The notes under the pieces are model-generated. The model ran no database searches, was not told the origin of the DNA, and was given only the letters and a program-made list of their open reading frames with translations. From Clostridia bacterium (GTDB lineage Bacteria > Bacillota > Clostridia > Oscillospirales > Acutalibacteraceae), in contig JAFXGK010000016.1 of NCBI GenBank assembly GCA_017513245.1, forward strand, positions 37,036 through 101,035: a DNA stretch of 64,000 bases, given 5' to 3'. Below are positions 43,249 to 52,130 of the stretch, in pieces. The translations under genes were made by a program, and so were the position numbers. How positions within the stretch are numbered: the stretch's first letter is position 1; every line of letters begins with the position of its first letter.

Positions 43249-46140
43249 ATGAACGGCGAAATTATTTGCGTCGGAACCGAGCTTTTACTCGGTAATATCG
43301 TTAATACAAATGCACGCTTCCTTTCAGAGGAGTTGGCGGCGCTTGGTATAAACGTTTATAACCAGTCGGTTGTAGGCGATAACGAACTTAGAATTAAGCA
43401 AGAACTCGGCGCTGCGCTCAAGCGCAGTCAGCTGGTTATACTCACTGGCGGTCTCGGCCCCACAGAGGACGATATGACCAAAGAGTGTGTGGCTTCGTAT
43501 TTTTCGCTTAACTTAGTGGAAGACCCTAAAAGCCGCGCACAGATTGAGGCGTATTTCAAGCGTACCGGCCGCGTTATGGCACAGAGCAATTATAAGCAGG
43601 CCATGATGCCCAAGGGCGCTTACATCTTTAAAAACGATGTTGGCACCGCTCCCGGTTGCGCCATTGAGCACGAAAAAAACACCGTAATCATTCTGCCCGG
43701 TCCTCCCTCCGAGATGGAGTATATGTTTAACAATTACGTTAAGCCTTATCTTGAGCGCAAGAGCCAGAACGTTATAGTTTCGCACAAGGTGCGTATTTTC
43801 GGCGAAAGCGAATCTAAGATTGAGGCTCAGCTTAAGCATCTGACACATCTGCACAACCCCACCGTGGCACCCTATGCCAACGAGGGTGAGCTTTTCCTGC
43901 GCGTTACCGCAAAGGCAGGGTCAAAAGTGGCTGCAGACTCGCTTTGCAAGCCCGTAATAAACAGCATTGTTGAAACGCTCGGCGATTGCGTTTACGGTGT
44001 GGATTGCGACAGCCTTCAGTCGGTTGTTGTTGAAATGCTTAAAAAAGAAAACCTGAAGATTGCCACGGCAGAATCCTGCACAGCAGGTATGCTTTCTTCG
44101 ATGATTACCGAGGTGCCGGGTTCTTCGGAGGTTTTCGAATTCGGCATTTCGGCTTATGCCAACCGCGTTAAGGTTAACGCTTTGGGCGTTCCTGCAGAGA
44201 TTATCGAGCGTCACGGCGCAGTAAGCGAGCACACCGCCGCATATATGGCCATGGGCGTTCGCAAAATCTCGGGCGCCGATATCGGTATCGGTATTACCGG
44301 CGTGGCAGGCCCCGGAGCCAGCGAAAGCAAGCCCGTAGGCCTTGTTTACATCGCTCTGGCCGACCGCCACAATATTTGGATTCGCAAGACTACGCTAGGC
44401 CACGGTAACAGTGAGCGTGAAAAGGTGCGTCGCAATTCTGCCAAAACCGCACTTGACCTGATAAGACGTTATCTCATTGCAAAGCCCGACGTGCTTTCGG
44501 GAGGTTTCGCAATCGGTTCTGCTCCCAAGGTTATGACCGAGCAGCCCTCCGTAAACCGTCCTATCGTGCCGGCCGCAAAGACTGTCACTCCTGCCGCCAG
44601 CGGCTCCGGCTTTACCGATTATGAGCTGGCACAGATGATTAATTCGGTCGCACAGAACGACCACTACGAGCCCGTCACTGAAGAGGACGCTATGGAATAC
44701 GCCAAGCAGCAAAGCGAATATCTCGCCTTTGTTGATGACGAGCCTATGTCACAAGAAGATGCAAGACCCTCGTTTGTAGACCGTATTCTAATCCTTTTGG
44801 GAATAAAAAAGGTGCCGCAGGCCGAGGGCGAGACCGAATATATAACAAAAGAGGACGATAACGATGCCGAGGACGATACTCCCGTTATTGAAAGCGATGA
44901 AAACTCGGCCGATATCGTAACCGCAGTTGAACCGGAACACGATGATGAGGTTGACACTCCCGCTCCCGTAAAGGCAGAAGAAAATTCCTCTAAAGTTGAC
45001 GAAGCTCCCGCAGCCAAAAAGGCAGGTTTTTTTGAAAGAGTTATGAAATACATAAAATCCTTTATCCCCTGGAAGGGCGATAAGATTGGCGAAATAATAA
45101 GAAAACTTGTGTTTATAATCTCGCTTATCGCGCTTATTCTTTCCTCAGTCTACATCGTTGACTACTTTCACGAGAGTGACGTTCAAAACGATATTGTAGA
45201 TGAAGTCAGAAAAGAATACAACGCCGATAACGTGGAAAAGGATGAAGATGGCGTTTTTTTCAGCTTTGAGGAGGTTATAAAAAGAAATTCCGACACCCGC
45301 GCTTGGATCACCATACCGGGTACATTGGTAGACAACCCCGTTGTGCTCGGGGCAGATAACAACTTTTATCTGAAGCATAACTTCCTCAAGGAAAAAAGCC
45401 GCTACGGCACCCTTTACTTTGATGCACAGAGTGAAATCACCGCCGAGGCCGTAAGCCAGAACCTGGTTATCTACGGTCACGAGATGAAGGATGGCTCGAT
45501 GTTCGGCACCCTTAAGCGATATAAGGACCTTAACTTTTACAGACAATATCCCGTATTTTCGATGCGCACGCTTTATGATGATGCGCAGTACAAAATTTTC
45601 TCGGTTTTCATCACAAACGCTTCCCCCGAGCAGGATAACGGCTACGTTTTCGAATACCGTACGCCCAACTTTACCTCGCAGGACGCATTTTTGGCGCTGG
45701 TTTCGCAGTATCGCGACCGCAGCATTATAAACACGGGGGTTGACGTCGTTGAAGGCGACCGGCTTGTTACGCTTTCTACCTGCACGGGCGAGTTTACAAA
45801 CGCCAGACTGGTTATAGTGGCACGACGTATTCGTGAGGGCGAGGAGCCTTCGATTGACCTGACTCAGGTTTCGGTTAACGAAAATCCCCTTTACCCCCAG
45901 GCATATTACGATAAAAAAGGTATTAAAAATCCCTTCAAGGGCGTCAGCACTGACTCCTCTTCGGAGGAATCTACCTCAAGCGAGGACTTATCTTCCGACA
46001 GCACCTCGGGTGACACAAGCTCTGACACCTCTTCACAGGACGCCGTTTCGAGCGAAGATACCGTTTCGGACGATGCCCTGAGCAGTGACACCGTTTCCGA
46101 CAACACCCAAAGCACCGACAGCAACATTCAAAACGCATAA
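43249..46140 (+). CDS. cinA: CinA fused to membrane-anchored class B sortase
   Basis: One uninterrupted 963-residue frame. Residues 1-170 are the CinA MoCF-like domain (GTELLLGNIVNTN, TGGLGPTEDDMT). Residues 255-412 are the PncC-type deamidase domain (TAESCTAGMLSSMI, GITGVAGPG). An acidic linker spans 415-610, a membrane helix about 617-638, and a class B sortase domain about 655-870 with the complete catalytic set: His744 in IYGHEMKDGSMF, Cys845 in LSTCTGEF and Arg859 in VARRI. A Ser/Asp-rich tail (900-963) ends the protein. CinA acts on NMN or pyridine nucleotide damage in the cytosol; the sortase would lie outside. Shine-Dalgarno GGAGGC precedes the ATG. The fusion is unusual. Confidence 0.9.
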   Translation: MNGEIICVGTELLLGNIVNTNARFLSEELAALGINVYNQSVVGDNELRIKQELGAALKRSQLVILTGGLGPTEDDMTKECVASYFSLNLVEDPKSRAQIEAYFKRTGRVMAQSNYKQAMMPKGAYIFKNDVGTAPGCAIEHEKNTVIILPGPPSEMEYMFNNYVKPYLERKSQNVIVSHKVRIFGESESKIEAQLKHLTHLHNPTVAPYANEGELFLRVTAKAGSKVAADSLCKPVINSIVETLGDCVYGVDCDSLQSVVVEMLKKENLKIATAESCTAGMLSSMITEVPGSSEVFEFGISAYANRVKVNALGVPAEIIERHGAVSEHTAAYMAMGVRKISGADIGIGITGVAGPGASESKPVGLVYIALADRHNIWIRKTTLGHGNSEREKVRRNSAKTALDLIRRYLIAKPDVLSGGFAIGSAPKVMTEQPSVNRPIVPAAKTVTPAASGSGFTDYELAQMINSVAQNDHYEPVTEEDAMEYAKQQSEYLAFVDDEPMSQEDARPSFVDRILILLGIKKVPQAEGETEYITKEDDNDAEDDTPVIESDENSADIVTAVEPEHDDEVDTPAPVKAEENSSKVDEAPAAKKAGFFERVMKYIKSFIPWKGDKIGEIIRKLVFIISLIALILSSVYIVDYFHESDVQNDIVDEVRKEYNADNVEKDEDGVFFSFEEVIKRNSDTRAWITIPGTLVDNPVVLGADNNFYLKHNFLKEKSRYGTLYFDAQSEITAEAVSQNLVIYGHEMKDGSMFGTLKRYKDLNFYRQYPVFSMRTLYDDAQYKIFSVFITNASPEQDNGYVFEYRTPNFTSQDAFLALVSQYRDRSIINTGVDVVEGDRLVTLSTCTGEFTNARLVIVARRIREGEEPSIDLTQVSVNENPLYPQAYYDKKGIKNPFKGVSTDSSSEESTSSEDLSSDSTSGDTSSDTSSQDAVSSEDTVSDDALSSDTVSDNTQSTDSNIQNA

Positions 46141-46159
46141 AAACTAAGGAGAGTACACA

Positions 46160-48616
46160 ATGGCGACACCAATCAAAGCCGATATCATCTATTATTCTTC
46201 GGCTTCGGATTTTGAACTTGAATTTAATCTGTGTGGCTGTTGCACGATGCGACTGCTTTCCGACAAGCCGAAGGATAAGGCATCTTTCCTTCGCTCGCTC
46301 GGACGCGCCGTTTCGCGCAGTCAGCTTATTTTCGCCGTTGGTACCGCTGAGGGTGAAAATGCTATTTTGCCCGACCTTTGCTCCGCCATCGGATATCCCC
46401 TCGTTTCCACCGACCTTTCACATTTGGGTGTTGAGGGCGAAAGGATGTTGCCTGCAGATGCTATTCCTCTCGTTTCGTCGGACGGACGATTGGGCGGTTG
46501 CGTTATTCAGTGCGGACCGCAGGTTATAATTGTGCTGACCGATGACCGCGACCTTCGCCGCGTCATTTGCAAGGAGCTTGTGCACGATTACGTTCGTGAG
46601 CTTGCAAGCACCATACACGGCGCACAAAATGCACCTGAGGAAAATAAATCGGATGAGAGTCCGAAGGGCAGCACGGTAATGGACGATGACTTTGTCCTCG
46701 AAAAATCGGAGGAGGTAACCGATTTTTCGGAGTTAGAGGAAGAAATTTTAAACGAAGAGAAGCCCAAAAAACCTAAAAAAGCACTAAAAAGACTTCTTAC
46801 GCTCTTTATTTGTCTAATGTTCATCGGTCTTGGTTTGGTAGCTTATATGCTGTTTGCCGAACCGCTTGTTATAAAAAAGCTTTATAAAGACTATACTTTG
46901 ATGTACGGAAGCACACAAAACAGCGAGGACAACGTTCTTGACTCGATTGGTGCGCTTCACGAATATAATGCCGACACCGTTGGTTATATTAAAATTGACG
47001 GCACCGACATAGATATGCCGATCGTTACCGAGATTAACAAGGGCAGCGGCTACTATGAAAAGCACCTCTACAACGGTTGGTTCAGTTATCTGTACGGCAC
47101 CCCGTTCGTTAAGGGGGATATAACCAGCCAGACCTATTGCCGAAACATCGTTATTTACGGCAAAAACGCCCGTGGGGGCGTTATGTTCTCGGGTCTTGAG
47201 GAGATTGCCACTCTTGCAGGATACCGTTCCTCGCCCGTTATCAGCTTTGATACACTCTACAGCAGCGATAAATATAAAATTTTTGCTGCGTTTACCTGTG
47301 ACGGCAAGGCAGACGATGAAATACTAAGCACCTCGTTTGCTGACGACAATGCCTTTAGCGACCATTTAAACAAACTTCTTGCGCTTTCTAACATTAAAAC
47401 TACCGTTGACGTTTTACCGGGTGACGAAATAATCACACTGGTTGCCTACGGCAAAGATGACGTAGTTATAGTTGCGCGCAGACTGCGCGCAGGCGAGAGC
47501 GAGCTGGTTGACACCCAGAACGCCACCCTCAGCGACGGCTCGATGAAGGTTGGAAGCTATAAGCCTTCGGGACACAATCTTGCGGCACAGCCTATGGGCA
47601 CGATTAACCCGGAACTGTTTTCGCAGAGTTACGAGCAGACCGCTCCCCTCTCACCTCAACAGATTTTAGCCTACGGTGAAGCCTATAAGAAGGCACCGGT
47701 AAGCGAGGATGCAGTTTCGTCGGGCGAGGTATCGTCCGCCGTTTCTTCGGGCGCATCTTCCGACACCGCGGCAACAGTTCTTAATGCCGAAAACGCATTC
47801 AGCATTGCCGGCAGTAAGATTATTACCGTATATGACGTTAACACTAAGCAGAAGGTTGTAGGCACTACCTACGATATTCTTTGCCGCATGGTTGAGGCTG
47901 AGATGGGCTCGACCTACGAAAAGGAAGCGCTTAAGGCGCAGGCCGTTGCTTCCTATGGCTGGCTCTTGACTTCGGGCGCCGAAACTGACGGCGCGCCTAA
48001 GGTTCAGCTTAAGACGGCCAGCAGCACCGTTTGTGACGCGGTCAAGGAGGTAATAGGTCTTAAGCCCTACTACCAAGATACCGTTGCACACACCATGTAC
48101 TTCCCCTGCTCGGCAGGCTACACCGCAAGCGCCGACACACTTTACGCTACCGCTCTTCCCTATTTGGCTCCTGCCGATTCCTCGGTGGACCGCAACAATA
48201 TTTCCTACACCGTACACCGCACCTATGCGGCTGAGGACGTTAGAAAATGGATACTTGAGGAGACGGGCATCAACCTTGCCTCGGTTAGTGACAAAACCCG
48301 CTGGTTTAACGTTACCTACGACTACACGGGCTCATATGCCGAGTGCGTATGGTTTGGTAATTCAAGTAATATCTATAGCGGACGTTTCCTGCGTGAATGC
48401 ATATTTACGGTTGCTCGAGTAAAGGAAAACACGCTCGCTTCGGCGGCCTACAGAATCACCTATCAGAGTGAATCCGACACCTTCTTATTTGAGGTGAGAG
48501 GTCAGGGTCACGGACTGGGAATGAGTCAGTACGGCGCTAACAAGCTCGCAAAGGCGGGCCATGATTTCGAATATATTCTTTCGCATTACTATAAAGGAAT
48601 TTCCGTAAGCTACTAA
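46160..48616 (+). CDS. CinA-like domain/membrane helix/degenerate sortase/SpoIID fusion
   Basis: An 818-residue frame. Residues 1-150 resemble a reduced MoCF/CinA N-terminal domain (FLRSLGRAVSRSQLIFAVG). An acidic linker follows, then a membrane helix about 210-232. Next comes a sortase-B-like domain about 250-445 in which the catalytic His is Lys335 (VIYGKNARGG) and the Cys position is Tyr430 (ITLVAYGKDD), while Arg440 is kept. A Ser-rich linker leads to a SpoIID domain about 545-818 with Glu581 in MVEAEMGS, KAQAVASYGW and RGQGHGLGMSQYG. SpoIID cleaves denuded glycan strands during engulfment. The sortase part is predicted to be inactive. It starts 19 bases after the CinA-sortase gene. Confidence 0.85.
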   Translation: MATPIKADIIYYSSASDFELEFNLCGCCTMRLLSDKPKDKASFLRSLGRAVSRSQLIFAVGTAEGENAILPDLCSAIGYPLVSTDLSHLGVEGERMLPADAIPLVSSDGRLGGCVIQCGPQVIIVLTDDRDLRRVICKELVHDYVRELASTIHGAQNAPEENKSDESPKGSTVMDDDFVLEKSEEVTDFSELEEEILNEEKPKKPKKALKRLLTLFICLMFIGLGLVAYMLFAEPLVIKKLYKDYTLMYGSTQNSEDNVLDSIGALHEYNADTVGYIKIDGTDIDMPIVTEINKGSGYYEKHLYNGWFSYLYGTPFVKGDITSQTYCRNIVIYGKNARGGVMFSGLEEIATLAGYRSSPVISFDTLYSSDKYKIFAAFTCDGKADDEILSTSFADDNAFSDHLNKLLALSNIKTTVDVLPGDEIITLVAYGKDDVVIVARRLRAGESELVDTQNATLSDGSMKVGSYKPSGHNLAAQPMGTINPELFSQSYEQTAPLSPQQILAYGEAYKKAPVSEDAVSSGEVSSAVSSGASSDTAATVLNAENAFSIAGSKIITVYDVNTKQKVVGTTYDILCRMVEAEMGSTYEKEALKAQAVASYGWLLTSGAETDGAPKVQLKTASSTVCDAVKEVIGLKPYYQDTVAHTMYFPCSAGYTASADTLYATALPYLAPADSSVDRNNISYTVHRTYAAEDVRKWILEETGINLASVSDKTRWFNVTYDYTGSYAECVWFGNSSNIYSGRFLRECIFTVARVKENTLASAAYRITYQSESDTFLFEVRGQGHGLGMSQYGANKLAKAGHDFEYILSHYYKGISVSY

Positions 48617-48636
48617 TTTTAGAAGGGTGATGAATT

Positions 48637-49122
48637 TTGGCAGAACAACTGACAACCTATCTTAAAGACATACTGCCCCCTGAGTTGGTTATTTTCGTTG
48701 TTTCAATGCTACCGATTCTTGAGCTTCGCGGCGGACTTATCGCTGCGGCCATACTCGACGTTAACTGGTTTATTGCTTTTCCGATTTGCGTTATCGGAAA
48801 TATGCTTTTCATTCCGTTTGTACTGCTTTTTATCAAAAAGGTGTTTAGGTTCCTTAAGCGGTTTGAAAAAATCGGCAAGTGGGTTGTAAAACTTGAGGAA
48901 AGAGCGCACAACAAGAGCAAAAAGATTGAAAAGAACAAAATGATCGGTCTTTTCTCGTTTGTTGCTATTCCACTGCCCGGTACGGGAGCGTGGACGGGTG
49001 CTCTGGTGGCTGACGTTTTGGGTGTTAGAATTAAGCATTCGCTTCCCATTATTACAACCGGCGTTATCGTGGCCGGACTTATCATCTCTTTTATAAGCTA
49101 CGTTATTCCTGCTTGGATTTAA
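48637..49122 (+). CDS. COG2426-type small membrane protein
   Basis: The 161-residue protein has hydrophobic segments at about 15-55 and 60-75 and a C-terminal pair (about 105-160) with the motif IPLPGTGAWTGAL. This is characteristic of the COG2426 family, annotated as small multidrug export or DedA-like proteins without firm functional proof. The start is TTG, preceded by AGAAGGGTGA. It follows the SpoIID fusion by 20 bases and ends at a strong terminator, so it closes the desulfurase-thiI-cinA operon. Confidence 0.88.
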   Translation: MAEQLTTYLKDILPPELVIFVVSMLPILELRGGLIAAAILDVNWFIAFPICVIGNMLFIPFVLLFIKKVFRFLKRFEKIGKWVVKLEERAHNKSKKIEKNKMIGLFSFVAIPLPGTGAWTGALVADVLGVRIKHSLPIITTGVIVAGLIISFISYVIPAWI

Positions 49123-49128
49123 ATCAAT

Positions 49129-49168
49129 TAAAAGACCTCCTGCTCTTTCGAGTAGGAGGTCTTTTTTT
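49129..49168. terminator. Bidirectional terminator between COG2426 and htrA genes
   Basis: AAAGACCTCCTGCTC pairs with GAGTAGGAGGTCTTT (one mismatch) around TTTC, flanked by A and T runs. The two genes converge on it. Confidence 0.9.
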
Positions 49169-50549
49169 AGAACGAATTATTTGAAGATACGGTTATTGTG
49201 GTGGAATAGTATCGGCCCGAGCGATAGATTTTAACCGCTACCTTATCACCCACGGAGCAATCGTTTATTAATCCGTAAAGTTCTTTGTAGCTGGAAATTT
49301 CCTTTTCGGCAAATTCGGTTATGATATCGCCGCGGCGAATGCCGCCCACGTCGGCAGGACCGCCCGTAACTACAGAGGATACTACGGCGCCTGCGGGGTA
49401 ACCCAGACGGCGAAGGGTTGCTTCATCGTAGGTTTCGCTTATTGCGATACCGATGAAGGGTTCGGGGTCGTCCTTTTTGGCAATTATTTGGTCACATATC
49501 TCCACAACCGAATTTACGGGAATGGCAAATCCCATACCTTCGTACTCGGTGGAGGCAATTTTGGAACTGTTGATGCCTATAAGTTTACCCTCGATATCGA
49601 GCAGAGCTCCGCCCGAGTTGCCGGGGTTTATGGCGGCATCGGTCTGGATAAGGGCAACCGATTGATCGTCGTTTGTCAGGTTGCGGTCAAGTCCGCTTAC
49701 AATGCCGTAGCTTACAGAACCCATAAAATCAAGTCCGCCGGGGCAGCCGATAGCTGCCACGAACTGACCTGCCTTAAGATTATCCGAATTTCCGATTTCG
49801 ATGGCGTTAAGGCTTGTATCGGGTTCGATTTTCAGCACTGCAAGGTCGGAATTTATATTGTAGCCTATAATGGTAGCGGGATAGGACTTATTAGAACCGT
49901 CGTTTAAGAATACCTCGATTTTGGCATACTCACTGCTTTGACCGATTACGCTCTCTATGACGTGGTGGTTGGTTATGATATAGCCGTCACTGCTGTAGAT
50001 AACGCCGCTGCCTTCACCCTGCGAATCGCTCATGCCGCCGAAGAAGTTGCTCACGGCTGCAGTGGTGCGAATACCGACCACGGCAGGACTTGCCTTTTCG
50101 GCTACTGCCTCAATTGCCGAGGCCGCAACCTTGTCGACGTTTATGGTGGTGTTTACTATATTTTCACCGCCCGAATTTTGAGGCGTAGAAACGGTATTCT
50201 TATTGCCCGAATACACAAGTGTGGTTGCGCCGAAACCAACAACAGCGCCGATTACGGCGGCCATAAAGGCACAAAGCACAATCACGCCCAAAGAGTAGCG
50301 ACGTTTTTGCGGCGTCGGGGCGCCACCTTCATTCTTTATTTCGGGTTCGGCGGTATATACCTCCGGCTCGGGAGGCTCTACCGTCGGCTCTTCGGGTATG
50401 ACGGGGGTATCAACCGTTTCGGGTGCGCTTTCGGCCGGTTCGGCACTTTTATCCTCAAAAAAGCCACCCTCAGGCGTTAGTTTATAGCCGCGGCCTGCGC
50501 TGTCAAAACCTTGAATTTCGGAGCCCTGTGTTTTATTGTTTTCGTCCAT
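49167..50549 (-). CDS. HtrA/DegP-type membrane serine protease
   Basis: The 460-residue protein has a cytosolic Pro/Glu-rich N-terminus (1-80), a membrane helix about 85-110, a trypsin-like domain with His in ITNHHVIES, Asp in NINSDLAVLKI and Ser in INPGNSGGALLD, and a C-terminal PDZ domain (about 365-450). It degrades or senses misfolded proteins on the outer face of the membrane. All catalytic residues are present. AGGTGA precedes the ATG. Confidence 0.94.
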   Translation of the reverse strand: MDENNKTQGSEIQGFDSAGRGYKLTPEGGFFEDKSAEPAESAPETVDTPVIPEEPTVEPPEPEVYTAEPEIKNEGGAPTPQKRRYSLGVIVLCAFMAAVIGAVVGFGATTLVYSGNKNTVSTPQNSGGENIVNTTINVDKVAASAIEAVAEKASPAVVGIRTTAAVSNFFGGMSDSQGEGSGVIYSSDGYIITNHHVIESVIGQSSEYAKIEVFLNDGSNKSYPATIIGYNINSDLAVLKIEPDTSLNAIEIGNSDNLKAGQFVAAIGCPGGLDFMGSVSYGIVSGLDRNLTNDDQSVALIQTDAAINPGNSGGALLDIEGKLIGINSSKIASTEYEGMGFAIPVNSVVEICDQIIAKKDDPEPFIGIAISETYDEATLRRLGYPAGAVVSSVVTGGPADVGGIRRGDIITEFAEKEISSYKELYGLINDCSVGDKVAVKIYRSGRYYSTTITVSSNNSF

Positions 50550-50671
50550 TTTAAGTCACCTATCGATTTTACTTTAAAATTATTTTAATACACATTTGTT
50601 GTTTTTCTTACACAAATATATGAATTTTCAATTAACAAAATAACATATTTTAAAGTAAATTTCAATAGAGG
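50550..50671 (-). promoter_or_regulatory. AT-rich htrA upstream region with 13-bp inverted repeats
   Basis: This region of about 120 bases holds TTTACTTTAAAAT (50568-50580) and its exact complement ATTTTAAAGTAAA (50647-50659), 66 bases apart. A weak -35/-10 pair on the minus strand (TTGTGT, TGTATT) lies between. The repeats could be operators or close a large hairpin. Confidence 0.4.
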
Positions 50672-52078
50672 CTACTGCTCGTTTTTGATTTTGGTGCGGA
50701 CGAATATTTTGCAAAAATCCTTAAAGTTAAACGGAAAAATCGGGTAAAGATAGTTCCTGCCCGATATTGTTTTGCTCACAGCCATAACGAAAATGCCGAA
50801 GACGGTACCGATAAGGATTCCCAAAAGGCCGAAAAATTCGACAAGCACCAGCATTATGGTACGCAAAAATTTTGCCGAATAGCTGATTTCGAAGCTCGGC
50901 TGTGAAAACGAGGCTATTGCCACAAACGAAGCGAAGAGAATTGTTTGCGGCACGAACCAGCCTGCAGAAATGGCAAATTCGGAAAGAATTAAGCCTCCGA
51001 TGATGCCGATGGAATTCGATAGCGCATCGGGGGTATTTACCGATGCAAGCCGCAGGGCATCGACCACGAATTCTAAAATTAAAAACTGCAAGAATATAGG
51101 TATCGCCAATTCCCCCTCGGGCACTAAAAAAATCAGCCATTCGGGCAGTAGCGACACATTATTATATAAATAGAGCACAAACGGCAGCAAATACACCGTA
51201 AGAAGTGTCGAAATTAATCTTACGATTCGCACATAGGTGCCGGTTACGGGCGGAAAATAATAGTCATCGACCTCTTTTAAAAAATCGACAAAAGACACCG
51301 GCAAAATCATAACCCCGGGCGAGTTATCCATAACTACGATTACCTTGCCCTCAAGAAGGCAGGCGCTTGCAAAATCGGGTCGCTCGCTGAACTTGGTTTT
51401 GGGCAGAGGGTTTAAAAAATTGCTCGGCACCAGCGCTTCGTTTAAGGCCTGCTGGGTCATTGAAATGCCGCTGATTTTTGCCTTTCTTATACGTTCGCGA
51501 AGTTTTTTAAGCACGCGCTCGTCGGCAACGCCGTCGATAAAGCTTATTACTACGTCAACCTTTGAGGAATCGCCTATTTGATGGTATTCCATACGAAGAC
51601 GAGGGTCACGTATGCGGCGGCGAATAAGCGCCGTATTCATAACGAGAGCCTCTACGAAGCCATCCTTTGCTCCGCGCACCGAACGGTCCTTTTGCGGTTC
51701 CTCGATTCCCCTCAGCGGATAGGTACGCGAATCGATCACGAGCGCGTTTTCTATGCCGTCGATAATCAGTACGGCCGGACCCGAAAGCAGCATTGTAACC
51801 ACCGTTTCCACATCGTACGCCTCGTCGGCTTCGGTATACGGCATATGGCTTTTGGCAAAGGTTTGCATATCGGGCACGACGGCTAATTCTTCGGGAGTAA
51901 TTTTATATAAAAACTCCATAAGCTTTTCAAACACGGCATCCTTCATAAAACCGTCGATAAAATAAAGCGCCGAGCGACGTCCGCCTATTATTATATCACG
52001 CTTGATTACGTCAAAATTGAGGTCGGGACGGACTCGGCTGTCTATTTCTTTAATATTTTGTTTTATATCATTCGTCAA
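50672..52078 (-). CDS. spoVAF: SpoVAF/GerA-family spore membrane protein
   Basis: The 468-residue protein has a soluble N-terminal GerA domain (EEPQKDRSVRGAKDGFVEAL, RNTxLIRRRIRDPxL-like segment, SKVDVVISFIDG) and about five membrane helices in the C-terminal 180 residues. The spacing and length fit SpoVAF, which sits in the SpoVA dipicolinate channel region, or a GerAA germinant-receptor subunit. No gerB, gerC or spoVA genes accompany it. The start is TTG. Its Shine-Dalgarno AAAGGGG is part of the upstream terminator stem. Confidence 0.82.
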   Translation of the reverse strand: MTNDIKQNIKEIDSRVRPDLNFDVIKRDIIIGGRRSALYFIDGFMKDAVFEKLMEFLYKITPEELAVVPDMQTFAKSHMPYTEADEAYDVETVVTMLLSGPAVLIIDGIENALVIDSRTYPLRGIEEPQKDRSVRGAKDGFVEALVMNTALIRRRIRDPRLRMEYHQIGDSSKVDVVISFIDGVADERVLKKLRERIRKAKISGISMTQQALNEALVPSNFLNPLPKTKFSERPDFASACLLEGKVIVVMDNSPGVMILPVSFVDFLKEVDDYYFPPVTGTYVRIVRLISTLLTVYLLPFVLYLYNNVSLLPEWLIFLVPEGELAIPIFLQFLILEFVVDALRLASVNTPDALSNSIGIIGGLILSEFAISAGWFVPQTILFASFVAIASFSQPSFEISYSAKFLRTIMLVLVEFFGLLGILIGTVFGIFVMAVSKTISGRNYLYPIFPFNFKDFCKIFVRTKIKNEQ

Positions 52079-52125
52079 AAAAATCGCCCCTTTCAGATTA
52101 CAAGTAGTATATCCAAAGGGGCGAT
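52077..52125 (-). terminator. Terminator overlapping the spoVAF ribosome binding site
   Basis: ATCGCCCCTTT (52083-52093) and AAAGGGGCGAT (52115-52125) form a perfect 11-pair stem with a 21-base loop. On the minus strand seven T residues follow and run into the TTG start of the next gene. Confidence 0.75.
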
Positions 52126-52130
52126 AATTA

